DNA of 64,000 nt. Source: Heterocephalus glaber (lineage: Eukaryota > Chordata > Mammalia > Rodentia > Bathyergidae). The DNA is taken from NCBI RefSeq assembly GCF_000247695.1, contig NW_004624848.1, positions 995,300 through 1,059,299 on the forward strand, in the 5' to 3' direction. The translations under genes and the position numbers were made by a program. The stretch's first letter is position 1. The number at the start of each line of letters is the position of its first letter. Below the pieces are notes generated by a model, which was not told the origin of the DNA, did no database searches, and saw only the letters and a list, made by a program, of their open reading frames with translations. Positions 48,346-61,300 of the stretch are shown here, in pieces.

Positions 48346-48835
48346 CTTTAGAGGAAAATAATTGGTGAAAAATAAATTTCTGATTACACGAGAGAATGTT
48401 TTAAGTGGGTTTGGAGAATCAGAAGCAGGAGAGTCCACCGTCGACGTCTATACTCTGGAGAGCTGGAGACCCAGTAGCTGCTCAGCTCAACGAAATGGAA
48501 AGGCCAGAACAAAAGAGATCAAAGATACAGCACCAATCTAAGGTCAAAGGCCTGGAGGTACCCACTAGAATTTTCAGTGTGAGACTGCCTTGGAAGGCAG
48601 AAGAAACTGGTCACTCATATCCAAAGGCAGTGACAAACACCAGGGCCATTCAGAAATAGCCGCACTCCCTTCTTTCTCTTTTTATTCCATTCAGGCTACA
48701 AGTCTATGGCTGCCACCACCTACATCTGGAGTGGGTCTTCCTCCCACAGTTTGCTGTCCTTAGTGCCAGTCCTCTGCAGATACACCCAGAACTTCTCGGC
48801 ACTTCTTAGTCCATTCAAACTGACACATCACGACC
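48346..48835 (-). repeat. LTR-like dispersed repeat
   Basis: TTTGGGTTCTTTAGAGGAAA at the left, CTGGAGAGCTGGAGACCCAG, CAAAGGCCTGGAGG, TTCCATTCAGGCTAC and TCCATTCAAACTGACACATC at the right form a known mammalian antisense LTR-type arrangement. I cannot assign the family. Confidence 0.45.
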
Positions 48836-48849
48836 CGTGGTCACAAACC

Positions 48850-50285
48850 CTTAGCCATTTTGATTTCTGATCCTTTGGGCTTAAATGTTTCTATATTCTG
48901 GACACTAGCCCCTCATGTGACATATGATCTGTAGCCATTTCCTCCAATCTGTGAGCTGTGTTTTCATTGTTTTGAATCATGCATGTAATTTTCATAAAGG
49001 AAATTTATCATTTTCTCTTGTCACTTGTGCTTTTGGCATCATATATAAAAAACTATTGTGAAGTCCAGGATTAATTCCTACATAACTTGAAGTTTTACTA
49101 CTATGTTTCTTCTGAGACCTTTAAAGTTTTAACTCTTAAATTGGGCCTTTTATCCATTTTAAGTGACTTTTTGTACATGGTATCATTTGTAAGTGGGTAT
49201 CCAGCTGCCCCAGCATCATTTGTTGTAGAGAATGCTGTTTTACCATTGTTCATCCCTGAAAGTCTTGGCCCCTATCAAAAGTTAATTGGCTATAAATATA
49301 TGAGTTTATTTCTGGACTATCGATTGCTTTCCATTAATCTTTATGTCTATCTTTCTTCCAGTAACACTGATTTCTGTACTTTTTGTACACGGAACATGTG
49401 AGTCTACTACACAGATGTGCACATTTGGTCTTTTTTCAAAAATTTCTTTTCTATTCAGGATGCCTTGCAGTTCCACATAATCTTAGCATCAGCTTTTCTA
49501 CTTATGTGAAATTATCAGTCATATTTTGATGGGGATGGTCTTGAATCTATGGATTTCAATGAGGCATATTATCATTGAAACAATATTAAGTCCCCTGATT
49601 TATGAACACAAGATATCTTTCCATTTTTAAATTTATTCATCTCTTAGTGAAATGTTTTGTAGTTTTGCATTGTGCAATTATTATACTTCCTTAGGTAAAT
49701 TTACTTCTAACTAGTTATTATTTTTGATGTCACTTTAAATGGAAATACAATATTTTGTTAATTTCCTTTTAGACTGTTCATTACTAGGGTATAGAAATGC
49801 TGGTGAGCAGATTTTAATTTCCTTTTTTTACTATATTCTTGGCTTTGGTATCAATGTAATGCTGGCCTCATAAGATGAGATAGAAATGAGTTGGAAAGCA
49901 TTATCTCCTGTTCTACTTTTTGGAAACATTTGAAGAGAATTTTTTTAGTTGTTTAAATGATAAGTAGAATTCACCAGTGAAAGCTTCAGATTTAAGACTT
50001 TTCTTTGTTGGAATTTTTTACTATTTTGATTCAGTTTTTTTCATTTATTATTGGTCTTTGGAGATTTTCTATTTCTTTTGGGTCCCTTTTGGTACATTTT
50101 CCAGAATTTGCACATTTTATCTTGGTTGTCTAATTTGTGGCATAAAGCTGTTCATAATACTCGTTTTTTCTTACTGCCATAAAAGGCAATAGTAACGATC
50201 CCACTTCCGCTTCTCTTTTTCAAAATTTCAGTTTTCTTTCTTTCTGTTTCTCATCAGTTTAGCTAAAGTTTTATGGATTTGGTTG
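48850..50285 (-). repeat. L1 ORF2 3' half and 3' UTR, minus strand
   Basis: ACTTGTGCTTTTGGCATCAT, TCCATTAATCTTTATGTC, GGATTTCAATGAGGC, CAATGTAATGCTGGCCTCAT and TTAGCTAAAGTTTTATGG are complement landmarks of L1 from the 3' end toward the RT domain. Many stops. Cut at 50285 by a CpG-rich insertion. Confidence 0.72.
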
Positions 50286-50299
50286 ATTTTCTTGAGGAC

Positions 50300-50545
50300 C
50301 GGCCTGTGGAATTAGCTGAGCAGGGTGTAGCAGAGCAAACCCACTGGGTTCGTGTCTGCTCGCGCGCAGAGCATGGCACGGGCCAGAGAGGAAGGAAGGA
50401 GACCCATGTACACCACTAGAGGCCACACCTCCACGACCCACAGAGACCCGCCCAGAAAGCCCTCCGGTGGTTCTCCGTCCAATCAGTTCGACGGCTCAGC
50501 TTAACCATCACAACACACGCACAAAGCGAAAAGGTCTGCCTAACA
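50300..50545. repeat. CpG-rich insertion in L1, LTR-like ends
   Basis: This block stands out by its GC and CpG content (GTCTGCTCGCGCGCAG, CCACGACCC, CCTCCGGTGG, CCAATCAGTTCGACGG). A span from TGTGGAATTAGC (about 50306) to CTGCCTAACA has TG...CA ends. The tail CAGCTTAACCATCACAAC resembles the end of common rodent LTR-type repeats. The family is unknown. Confidence 0.4.
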
Positions 50546-50619
50546 GATTCAGTGAGGCTTCAAGAGAGTTAATGGGTATGAAATTGCATTCAGTTTTAAT
50601 CAGATATAAAATGTAAGGT

Positions 50620-50648
50620 GCGTGAATGTGTGTGTGTGTGAGTGAGTG
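50620..50648. repeat. (TG)n microsatellite
   Basis: A short TG run with GA interruptions, adjoining the 3' end of the next SINE. Confidence 0.8.
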
Positions 50649-50649
50649 T

Positions 50650-50828
50650 GTTACTGAGGACTGAACCCAGAACCTTCCCACTGAGCTACATCTCTTTTAT
50701 TATTTTTTATTTTGAGACAGAGTCTAGCCAAATTTTTAAATTGCCCAGGCTGGGCTTGAATTTACAGTCCTCCTATCTCAGTCTCCCAGAGTGCTGGGAT
50801 TACAGGTGTGCACCACTATTCCTGGTTC
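50650..50828 (-). repeat. B1-dID composite SINE, minus strand
   Basis: From the left: the complement of an ID 3' half (GGACTGAACCCAG, CCACTGAGCTACATC), a TTTTATTATTTTTTATTTT linker, then the complement of B1 (GAGACAGAGTC, GCCCAGGCTGGGCTTGAA, TCCCAGAGTGCTGGGATTAC). The B1-linker-ID order defines the dimeric B1-dID family of several non-murid rodent lineages. Confidence 0.85.
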
Positions 50829-52035
50829 TAAAAATAAACTGTAGCATTTGTGCTAGATTCACATAGTATGATATATATGTTTAAAAATTATTAAGTGCTA
50901 TTATATAATACAATATGATAAGGTCTTTTTGGAATAAAGATCTTAAGAGTTTCCAACTGAGTTAATCTTTGAATCACCTGGATACAACCTGAATCACTCA
51001 GAATTTTTCAGATGTAATTATTTGTGTGGGGTTTCACGGGTTACAGTTGAGAAGCCCTGATGAAAGAGATTGCTTGTGGTTATTACCTGCGTAGCTATTT
51101 CACTACATGGAGACATTCATCAGTCTTAAAGTTTTGGAAAGAAGATGGAATGGCTTTTCTCACTGTATGTTTTGTGTAGATGACAACCATTGTTCCTGAC
51201 AACAACTAACAACATTTGAGGTAGATCCTACTACAGTATTCGTCTTATTTTGTAGATGAGAAGATGAAAGTAAGTGGAATAGGAATTGTGCCTGAGGGCA
51301 CCGGGTATGAATTCAAGAGCTTGAATCAAAGGCCCACTGAAAGTGACTTTGGTGTCATTGGAACTTTATGTTAACTGATATTTCTGAAAGCAAAACAAGA
51401 ATGTTCTTGTTTGTCAATGATTAAAGACCAAGCCGCCAGCACCATTTTAGCCATTAATAACACTACCTCACAGACTAAGAAGAAAGCATGCCCTGAACGC
51501 TAGGGCGGAGGCTGCAAAAACTTTCAGGAGGTCATTTGGGAATGAGTAGTAACTTGGAAATGAAAAATCCCCAAATGTATCCATATACTAAGAACATAGA
51601 AGAAAAAGAAAGACAGCTGCTACATGAGACAAAAGGAACCGGAGTCAACAGACAGAGAACTGGATCTTACCTAAAGGCAATAAGAACCAAAGGCACAATA
51701 GTGACACTTCTCTAAGGTTTTGAAACATTTTTTCTTTTTGTTTTATGAAATAATAAAACAAATTTTCATAACCAATTAGAGAATAACAATAATGAATGCA
51801 CTATGTATTATTAACTCCAAAGTAGTTACTCAGAATACATCAAAAATGATTCTTTCTTACAAAGAAGAAACAAACAGATATTTACACAAATTTTCTTTTC
51901 AATGAACCAACATAAATTAATAGCATAAATGAAACAAATTAGCATATATATTAAAATATTTTTAAAACAATGCAATAGACAATTGGGGGAACTTTCTGAA
52001 TCTCTTTCTACTTCCTGTTCATCTAGCCTCAATTT
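50829..52035. other. Unique non-coding DNA with one MIR
   Basis: Apart from the MIR at 51190 no gene or repeat is recognised. Confidence 0.5.
51190..51345 (+). repeat. MIR SINE fossil
   Basis: TGACAACAACTAACAACATT, GTATTCGTCTTATTTTGTAG, ATGAGAAGATGAAAGTAAG and GGGTATGAATTCAAG follow the MIR 3' half. Confidence 0.65.
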
Positions 52036-52039
52036 GGAT

Positions 52040-55000
52040 CTTTACTTGTATGTACCTCATGCTTTGGGTTTTGAATATAAGAGAAACCATGTGATATTTG
52101 AGCTTTGGACTCTGCCTTATTTCACTTAACATCACATTCTCAAGTAGCATTCATTTACCTATGGTTTCCTCAAATTTGTCTTTCTTTATGTCAAAGTAGT
52201 ACTTCATTGTGTATAAACACCACATTTTCCTTATCCATTGATGTGTTGATGGAATATACACTGTTTCCGTGATCTAGCTATTAGAAATTGTGCTGCTATA
52301 AACATTGTTATGCATGTATTTCTGTAACATGATATTCTTAACTCATTTGGGAAGATACATAGAGGGGGATAGCTGGGTCAAATGGAATATCTACTTTTAG
52401 TGTTTTGAGGAATCTCAAACTGATTTCCATAGTGCAGTACTACTTTACATCCCCACTATCAATGTAAGAGAGTTCTTTTTTTTACACCATACCAACCAGC
52501 ATTTGTTATTAATAGATTTTTTGATGATAGCTATTCTCTGGGGTATGATGGCATCTCAAAGCAATTTTAACTTGCTTTACTCTGATGGCCAGTGAGGTTG
52601 AACATTTTTTCATGACAGCACTTACTGGCCATTTGTACCTCTTCTAAGAAGTGTTTCTTCAGTTTGGTTTCACATTTTTTGATTGGGTCTTTTTCTTGGG
52701 GGGAGGTCCTGATTTTTATGTTCTTTATAGATTCTATACTTTAGTTCTCTGTCCAAGGAATATCTGACAATCATTTTTCTCATTCTGCAGGTTGTCTCTT
52801 CACTCTGTTAATTGTTTCCCTTGCTGTGCAGAAGCTTTTCATTTTGATATGATTCTATTTGTTGATTCTCAGTATTATTTCTTGGGTCACTGGGGTTCTG
52901 TTCAGAAAGTTCTTGCCTGCCCTTGTGTCTTCAAAAGTCGTACCTATTTTATCTCCCAGAAGGTTGTGTCTCTGTTTTAACATTTAGATTTTTGATTCAT
53001 TTTGATTTTACCTTAGTAAATGGTGAATTATATAGGTCCAGACTCAAATTTCTGAATGTGCACATCCAATTTTCCCAGCACCATTTATTAAAGAGATTCT
53101 TTCTTCCAATGTATGTTTTCTGAGATTGTGATACCACTCACTTTGTTTTTGTTACCCGGGGGGGGGCTTTTGCTATTCCAGGTCTCTTTTTATTCTATCT
53201 CAATTTTAGGATTGCTTGCTCCAGATTTGTGAGAAATGGCTTTGCTATTTTGATTGAGATTGCATTATACCTGTATATTAATTTTGGAAATATAGCCATT
53301 TTGATGATGTTGCTTCTATCTGTCCAGAAACAGGGGCACCCTTCCATTTGCTCATGTCCAGCTCCGTTTCCTTTATCAGAGTGATGTAATGTTCATTATA
53401 AAGTCTTTCACTTCCTGGTTAGGTTAATTCCTAAGTAAATTTTTGATGCTACTGTGAAGGGTATTATTTTCCTACTTTTTTTTTTTCAGTGAGTTCATTA
53501 TTAGTGTGTAGAAATGCTATTGATTTCTGTGTGTTTATTTTGGATCCTGCTTTATTGCTCAATTTGATTATTAATTCTAGGAGTCTTTTGGTGGAAATTT
53601 TTAGGTTTTGTAGATCATGTCAACTGCAAATAATGGTACTTTGACTTCATTCTTTCCTATATGTATCCCTTTTCTTTCTTTTTCATGCCTGATCGCTTTG
53701 GCTAATGTTCCGAAGGCCATACTGAACAAGGGTGGTGGAACTCCTTGTATTTTTTTGATTTTAGAAGGAAAGCTTTCTGTCTTTTTCCACTTAATAAGAT
53801 GCTTACAGTAGGTTGGTCATAAATGGCTTTTATCAGAATGAGATAAGGTTCTTGATTGCTTATTTTCTTCAAGCCTTTTATTATGAATGGATATTAGATT
53901 TTGTCAAAGGCTTTTTCTCAGTCTATTGAAATGATCACGTGATTTGCATCCTTGCTTCTGTTTACTTGATGAATTACACTTATTGATTTTCCTATATTGA
54001 ACCATCCTTTCATTCCTGGGATTAAGCCTTCTTGATTATGGTGTATGATCTTTTTGATGATTTGTTGCTTTCTCATTGACTGTATCTTGTTAAGGATTTT
54101 GTGTCTGTGTTTATAAGAGAGAATGGCCTGTAGCCCTCTTTTTTCAGTTGGATCTTTGTTTGGTTCAGTGATCAGGATAATGCTAAATTCTGAGAATTAT
54201 TTTGGAAATATTTCTTCCCTCTAGATTTCATTAAAGGTTTTGAGGAGTATTGGTGTTAGATGTTCCTTTAAAGTACTTGTACATTTCAGCAATTAATCCA
54301 TCAGATCCTGGGCTTGTTAGCTGATAGTATTTTTATCACTGCTTCAATTTCATTGCCTGTTATTGGATTGTTCAAGATTTTTAAGTCTTCTTGCTTCAGT
54401 TAGGTATTTCATATGTATCTTAGAATCTTTCCATTTCATCTGAGTTGTCCAATTTTGTGAAATAGTTCCTAATATTTTTCTGGATTGGGTAGAGTCTGTT
54501 GCAATGTCATCTGTTTGATTTCTAATTGCATTTTCTTTCAATTTTTTGGTAAGATTGGGTATATTTTTGTCTATTTTGTTTATTCATTCAAAGAATTATT
54601 TCTTCAATTCATTGATTCTTTGTATTTTTTATTTTTCATTTCATCGATTTCTGCTCTTATCTTTATAATTTCCTTGCTTGTACAAGTTCTGAATTCTGCT
54701 TGTTCTTATTTTTCTAGGACCTGGAAATGCACCGTTGGGTTGTTTACTTGGGCTCATTCTGAAGCATTTTTCTGATGTGAGCATTTACAGCTATAATTTT
54801 CCCTAGTAGGACTGCTTTCATTGTGTTCCAAAAGTTCTGGTATGTTGTAATAGCATTATTGTTTAATTTTAGAACTGTCTTATTTCTTCCTTAAATTACT
54901 GTGTGATCCATTGATTATTCAAGAGTCTGTTGCTTAATTTTCATAACGTTTTAGAGATTTGTTGATTTATTTTGCTATTGATTTCTAGTTTCATTGCACT

Positions 55001-55210
55001 GTGATCTGATAATATGCAAAGTAAAAGTTCAATTCTTTTGCATTTACTTAGGTCTGGTTTATTATCTAGTATGTGATCTATTTTGGAGAAAGTGGCATGA
55101 GCTGCTGGAAAGAAAGTGTATTCTGTTGTTGAGTAGAATATTCTAAAAATATACAAGTTCATTTGTTCAAAAGTTTAGTTCAACTCAGATATTTCTTTGT
55201 TAATTTCTGT
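52040..55210 (-). repeat. L1, minus strand, longest copy in the window
   Basis: About 3.2 kb runs from the 3' UTR (GCCTTATTTCACTTAACATC at 52110, GGGTCAAATGGAATATC at 52375) through ORF2 C-terminus and RT (TGCTTGCTCCAG, TCCTGGGATTAAGCC at 54017, GATCCTGGGCTTGTTAG) to the endonuclease domain end. At 54941-55162 the complement encodes EYTFFPAAHATFSKIDHIL and LLCILSDHSAMKLEI, retaining the SDH catalytic motif region. It is 5'-truncated inside the endonuclease domain near 55210. Scattered stops make it inactive. Confidence 0.85.
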
Positions 55211-55214
55211 TGGA

Positions 55215-56526
55215 TGTAACCTTTATAAAACTTGACATTTAATAATAAAAGAGCAAGTCGAGAGTTCTTAGTAATTCAGTATAGATTTTCAAATGATAAG
55301 CTCTCATTCTCAAACCAAGAATTAAGATTTTTCTAGTTGTCATGCCTCATCAATGTGTTTAATTATTCAAAGTATTGCTTACCCCACACCTCATATGTAA
55401 TCCATCTTCAGTAACAAATCATTTGCAAATTTCTATAATGTCTCTTCATTATCAGAATTGTCAACACATCATCAAATATAAAATCAGAATCAGTTCCTGT
55501 TATTAAAATAACATTCAGTTGATCCAAGTGAGAGGGGAAAGACAGTCATTAGCCATGTGCTCCTGATTATGCCCAGTAGTCCTACCTCAAACAGCTTGGT
55601 GGTTTCTTAAAGTTTTCAGTGGAGTTACAGTTCGTGACTACCTGCAGGAACTTCATAAACCCACTTAGCTGATTAAAAAGTCAACAGCAATGCTCAGAAA
55701 ATCTTTTTTTGTATCTTATTCAAGGTAGGCTGGAAGAGTCCCTGGAACCATAATCAGTTGTTGAAATTACCTGTATTTGTTTGCTCAGAATCACTGCCAT
55801 GTTGCTGTTGGGAATTTTACTAAATCTCCGGTGCAGGTCCCTCTGCCTTCAGTCACCAGAAATGACTATACGGCTTCTCTCCCATTACAAATAGTAATGT
55901 TTTCCAAAATAGTCTGCAGAGATATTCTACTTTTATGCCAACAAAAAAAAGTGCCCAGATACTCCTCAGGCCTCTAGGGAAAAGCTGGAACTCTTCAGTG
56001 TTGTTACTTTGGTGAAATTTGTTCTGAAAGCCCGGATGCTTTCAGCTTTTACTTTACAAAAAGAAATCTGTATGTTAATGCTTCTTGTGAGTGACAAAGA
56101 AATAAGCTCCAGTGTTGACTCCAGGGGAAGAACCTTTTGACACACAGCCCTCTCACTCCCCTTCCCCAAGCCTCATATACTTTTTTCAAAGACCTGCACT
56201 TTTAGGTCCCTTAGCTGTTCTTTTGAAAGAATCGGTCCAAGTGGATTCTTTGAAGCTCCCCAGAGGTGCATGATCTGACCTTTGCTGCTTGCTTGAGAAT
56301 GCAGTCAGACATGTCCCACTTCACTGGGCCTTGGCAGCCTTAGCTCTGCTCATCCTGACAGGCCTAGTTTTCACCACCAGCATACAAAGCTTCTCTGTGT
56401 GCCCAAAATAGCCAGTCCTTGTGTATATGTGTGATTTATGCCATAATGCACATTAATACCTACACAATGCATTCATGTAGCTATCACCATCAAGAGAGTA
56501 AGTAAATCATGCTTCTGTTGTAAATC
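55215..56526. other. Unassigned DNA, possibly a decayed coding-derived relic
   Basis: The minus strand of 55215-55960 contains short coding-like runs (for example SDNEETL, then KFANDLLLKMDYI around 55410-55460, and GEKPYS near 55875) broken by stops. I cannot assign them to a family. It may be an old DNA transposon or a retrocopy. Confidence 0.25.
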
Positions 56527-56775
56527 ATGCTCCTTTTTGAGATTACAGTGGCGAATGGCTCTCTCACGTGTTTATGGGGCCTTACTAATCCCTTGATGAG
56601 GTTCACCTACAAGGGAATAACCGAATGCCACCTGAGCATGCGCATAAACAGGCAGAGTGTGTTGCTGTTACCTGTCTTCCTCCGGAGTAAAGAGAAAGTG
56701 CAGGTGCTTGCGTTGGACTGCCAAAGAAACTGGATGGAAAGAGTAAAGGACCCTTCGATAGGTGAGAATTTCTAA
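56527..56775 (+). promoter_or_regulatory. Candidate conserved segment or non-coding exon
   Basis: Repeat-free block with retained CpGs (AGTGGCGAATGG, CTCACGTGTTTATGG, CATGCGCATAAACAGG, TCCTCCGGAG, TGCGTTGG). It is open in one frame for 82 codons with no recognised domain. GAGATTACAG upstream and GATAGGTGAGAA downstream resemble splice acceptor and donor sites. Enhancer-like DNA or an untranslated exon are both possible. Confidence 0.3.
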
Positions 56776-57585
56776 AAGGGGGTTTAAATGCCTTATATCA
56801 GAGCATGCTTTATTACCCATTTATAAACTCAATAATATATTACAAGCATTTTATTTTTATTTTAATCTCCAAGGATGATTTAATAAATGAAAACCACAAA
56901 ATAGCATTAATTTCTTTAAAGAATATGACTCCTCAATCTTTGAGGTCAATTAATTCAGTGAGAGACTTTTAAATCAACTTTAATACCCATCAGTGATAAC
57001 TCCTTGATGACTCTTGATTAGGCAAAATAGATGTTTGCTTCTTGATAAAGTTGGAATTTTAAGACGATTCCTGTAAATGATGTTCTGCACCTTGCCTTAG
57101 CCTTCATCACAGGTGCCACTTAAAAAAGGCCAATATATTCTTTCTTCCCAGTGAATAGCAATTTCATCTCCCGGGTTTTTCTTCCTCAATCTAGTGTTAC
57201 TGTACCTACACCCACTGTTTGTGTTGGTTTGTTTGTTTGCTTTTTTTTTTTTTTCATTTCAGAAATTACTGCAACCAGGGAATGCCTCATGGTGCATTTT
57301 ATGACTCCTACTGGCAAGTACATGGTAGGAAATATTTCAAAAGTAAAATTTTTTACTATTCAAACATTTAGAGGTTTGTTGTTTAACTTCCAAATATTTG
57401 GTAATTTTTCATATATTTTCATTATTGAATCTTACATACCTCCATTTCAAGTTTACAATCAATTATGTTCAAATTGTCATATTTTGCTTTTAGACAGGGT
57501 ACACGCATATCAGAAATCAATTAAAATGTCTAATATTTGATTTCCAATATTTTTTAAAAACTGCCTACTGTATATCATATTCCTT
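56776..57585. other. Unique non-coding DNA
   Basis: No gene recognised. The 129-codon open frame at 57151-57540 has no known domain. Confidence 0.45.
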
Positions 57586-57589
57586 CAGC

Positions 57590-58340
57590 CTGAGGAATTT
57601 TCCGTCCCATTTTTGATGTAGTTTTGCCAACTATAAAATATTTCATTGTCTGGATATTTTTACTTCTGATTCACTTTTACTTTACCTGGTAAAATAATTC
57701 TGTATTGAGTGATTTTAATTTTTACACCTTAACGATGTCATTCATTATCATATGGACTCCAAAGTTTGATGAGAAGTCTGCTTTAATTCATCTGTGTTTT
57801 GAAATACAATGTTTCTTTTTTTCTACTTTTTATATTTCCCCTTTATCTTGGCATATGAAATTTTGAATATGATATTTGTAGAGATACGGTATTTTTGGAA
57901 GAAAGAAGATATATTTCATCTTTAAATCCTTTGAACTTTTGAATCTGGAATTTGATGATTTTATTTTATTTTTTAATTCTCAGCTATTGTTTCTCTATTT
58001 TCTTATTTTTTTCCTCCTCACTCAAGAATACGAATTTCATTTCTGCTAAATTGATGCTGTCCAAAAGTACAGCATGCTCCTTTTTGTTTTTTGTACACTT
58101 TCCCTTGACTCTTTTTTAGGGGCCTCATGGCCTTGTTACAAGTTTATTGATTGTCACCTTGGCCATGTTGAAATGTACTAATGATTCTGTTAAGAGTTTT
58201 TTTATACTTGTTGCAATGTTTTTCTTTCCTCTTCTTCATCTTGATTAGTTCTTAGAGTTTTTCAGTACTACACTGGAATGCTCTATCTATACATGCAGGT
58301 TGCAATGAGTTTCTATGATCGCTTTATCCCATTGAACTTT
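57590..58340 (-). repeat. Ancient L1M/HAL1-like fragment, minus strand
   Basis: TTGATGAGAAGTCTGCTTTA, TTTCCCCTTTATCTTGGC, GTAGAGATACGG and CAGCTATTGTTTCTC follow the antisense 5' portion of old L1M/HAL1 elements. Confidence 0.45.
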
Positions 58341-61300
58341 GTCATTTCAAATTCCCTGTCTGATGATTCCATTTGGGTGGATATATAATCTCCAAACTTG
58401 GTCTTCAGTAATTCATTAAAGTTTTCCAAAATTTAGTTCAATCAGTAAGTACAACTTCTCTTCAGGATTTTTGCCACACAAGTCAGGAGTCACATTATCA
58501 TTTCTCTTGGAGCTCAGAGGCCTTTGTTTAGATATCAGAATAAGTTATTCTTGTTTTTCATCTCAGCTCTTTGTATTTGAGGAATATTTTAATTTTATAA
58601 GTCACAGAACTCTTTCCCTTAGTGATAGGGTAGGAAAGAAGACATCTTCCACATTTTATAATGTCAGTGAAGCTGAAAGTCCTGTTTCAACTTTTGTATG
58701 TTTTGTATTATTGGTGCTTTCAGGAAAGATACAAACAAATTCTATTTGTATGAAATAGTTTCTGTGTTGTGCAAAGAAACAGAAAAAATGATTGCTACTA
58801 GTGTTAAATACATTGTTAGAATAGGGGATCACCTACAACACAAAGACTTAATTGGATCATATCTTAAAATATGTATTTTATAAGGATGTGATGATTTGAA
58901 TACCCATAAGAAAAAGATATATGTTTTCAGTTGAACTTTTCCTGTTTTAGGGACTTTGAATTCATCACAAACAGTATTCACAATTCAAATTTTAGTTTGT
59001 AGTTCTGCCAAATTTAAACTTTTCTAAAAGGAGAGAGAGCCAAAGAGAAAAGCGACAATCATCCACTGTGTTGCCACAGGAAATTGGGCTATTTTAAGCA
59101 TGCCCTTTGGTTGGGCGTGGCCTTCACTTAGCCTCTGCCAAACTAGTTCAATTTGGGATGTTCCAGTCATGAAGTACTTTAAAATGTTTTGCAGTGGAAA
59201 AGAAGCCACTCTCACAATAATTTCTGGATTGATGAACAACGTAATTCAATTTTACCTACTCCTTACATTTGCTCCTGAGATTCCTAGTCTGAACCACCTT
59301 TAATGGGAATGGAATATATAACACAAATTCCTGGACATAGGCAGTTCTTTCTTGTGTATCTGTAGGAATCCTTTTTTTCTGTTATCTGGGCAGTATAAAA
59401 TTTGTTTCCCTTAATATATCACATTCACCTTTGCAGTTCTGTATAACTTACAGCTGGCAAGCATTTCAGAAAAGATACATCTATGGAATTTTACCTTTAA
59501 TGGTATTTCAACAATGGCTCTGGAAAACACAAATAATAAGTGTTTTGTTTTCCCTAATAAAGAGGCAATACCATAATGTGCCTTGGGTAGTTTTTCTTTG
59601 CAATCTTGGATATAGACTCACAAAGAGTGAGGTGACACAATGAAAATCTTAGTTAACCTTTAGTTTGGGATGCAGTAAAATTCTCTCTTGATAAGTTCTT
59701 CTTTTGATCCAATAGACCCAATGGGTGAGAAATGAATCTACATCTTGAATGACACCAGGAGACACCTTTATTCTCATTAATATTTAGCACAAAAGACTGT
59801 ACACCGCCATTTCCAGGAACAGAGATGAGAAAAGACGCTGAGATAATGAATCTTGTAACAGCCAGAATTTCAAAGGATTATTTAGCAAATCATTTAGAAA
59901 AACACACAGTTTATCAAACTCGTTCAAATATGTTGATAAGTTTTCCAAAGACTATGGATAGAGTATTTCTAATCAGAATCAACGTTAAAAGTGAAGGTCA
60001 GAGGCCAGCCCCCAGCCCACGGTTTATCTCCTCCAGCAGGTCCCCAACTCCCCAAATCCACAGTGAACTCATCCATGGCTCCGTGCCCTGATCGCGGAGA
60101 AGCCCAGACCCCGTCACTTTCTGAAAGCTCATCTCTGAACACGTGAGACTTTTAGGGAGCATTTTAGATGTAAACCAGAGAAGCTCCTTTGGAGGGCTTT
60201 GTGAAAGTATTTATTAGAATACAAAATCCATACATCTTTAATTTTTCTCAGCTCTAAATTTCATAACATTCAGAAAAATTATCACGTTTATCTAAATGTC
60301 TGTACAGATTTATAGATGATGTAGATAAGTAAATAGATATATACATATGTATTTGTATAACTCAAAAAATTTCAGAATAGCCAAAGGCTGGGGGAAACTA
60401 AAATAACAGTAACTGAGCTTTGGTTAGTTACAGTATGGAATATTCTACTATGTTGTGCTGCCCTAAAGCAGGAAACGCCATCATTTGGATGTGTATGTAT
60501 TTATACATGGAGTATTAATGATTTATCTAGAATATTGGCTGAACTTCCAAAAAAGGAGAGAATTATTCAGTTTTCTTCTGTGGCATATTTTCTGTAATAT
60601 AAACTAAAATAAGTTAAAGAAGGATGAATCTTTATAAATGCTATGGGCAAAAGCTCAAAGACATGTTGGTAAGTAGAAAATGAGAGATTTGTTGCATTTC
60701 CAGGATGTTTTTGGCCAGGAAAAGAAAGGAGAGAAGGAAAATCTTTCCTTTTCTGCTCTTTTACCATGTAATCCATCATCTTTCAGGTGTATCTTTCTAG
60801 CTTTGTTGTCTCAAAATAATTAAAGTGTGGGGGCATAATAGGGTTCACACACTCTTTAAACTTATATATGTTTTGTTTTTAAATTGTCATTCCACTTTAA
60901 ACAGTCCTTCCTATGATTTTACTCATAAAACATGACAGCTTCCCCCACTTAAACCATATAAAATCCCCACATACTTTAACAAATCATTTTGGATTATTTT
61001 CAGCATTACTCTATATGGTAGGTTTCACTTGCTACATCACTAAACTAATCTCAAATATGATACTGAAGTTGGCTGAGGGGAAAAACAGTGAGTGTAAGAG
61101 ACAGAGTGCAGAATTACCAATGAACTCAACCAGTGAACCTCTTATCTTAGACGAATGTTCTATTAATCTGACCAGAAGAGACTGTTAACAAGGGTCTAAA
61201 AGATAAGTTTAAGACGAAAGCACCAGAATTCAGTCAATTTCCTGCAGTGCTGAAAGGTAGTGGAACTCAAAGTTTCTGGCAGTTAATGAAGGTCCCATTG

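Noticed and set aside
26961..56656. The 13-mer CATAAACAGGCAG shared by the candidate elements at 26.9 and 56.6 kb
   Set aside because: A shared 13-mer is expected by chance many times among all pairs in a 64-kb window.
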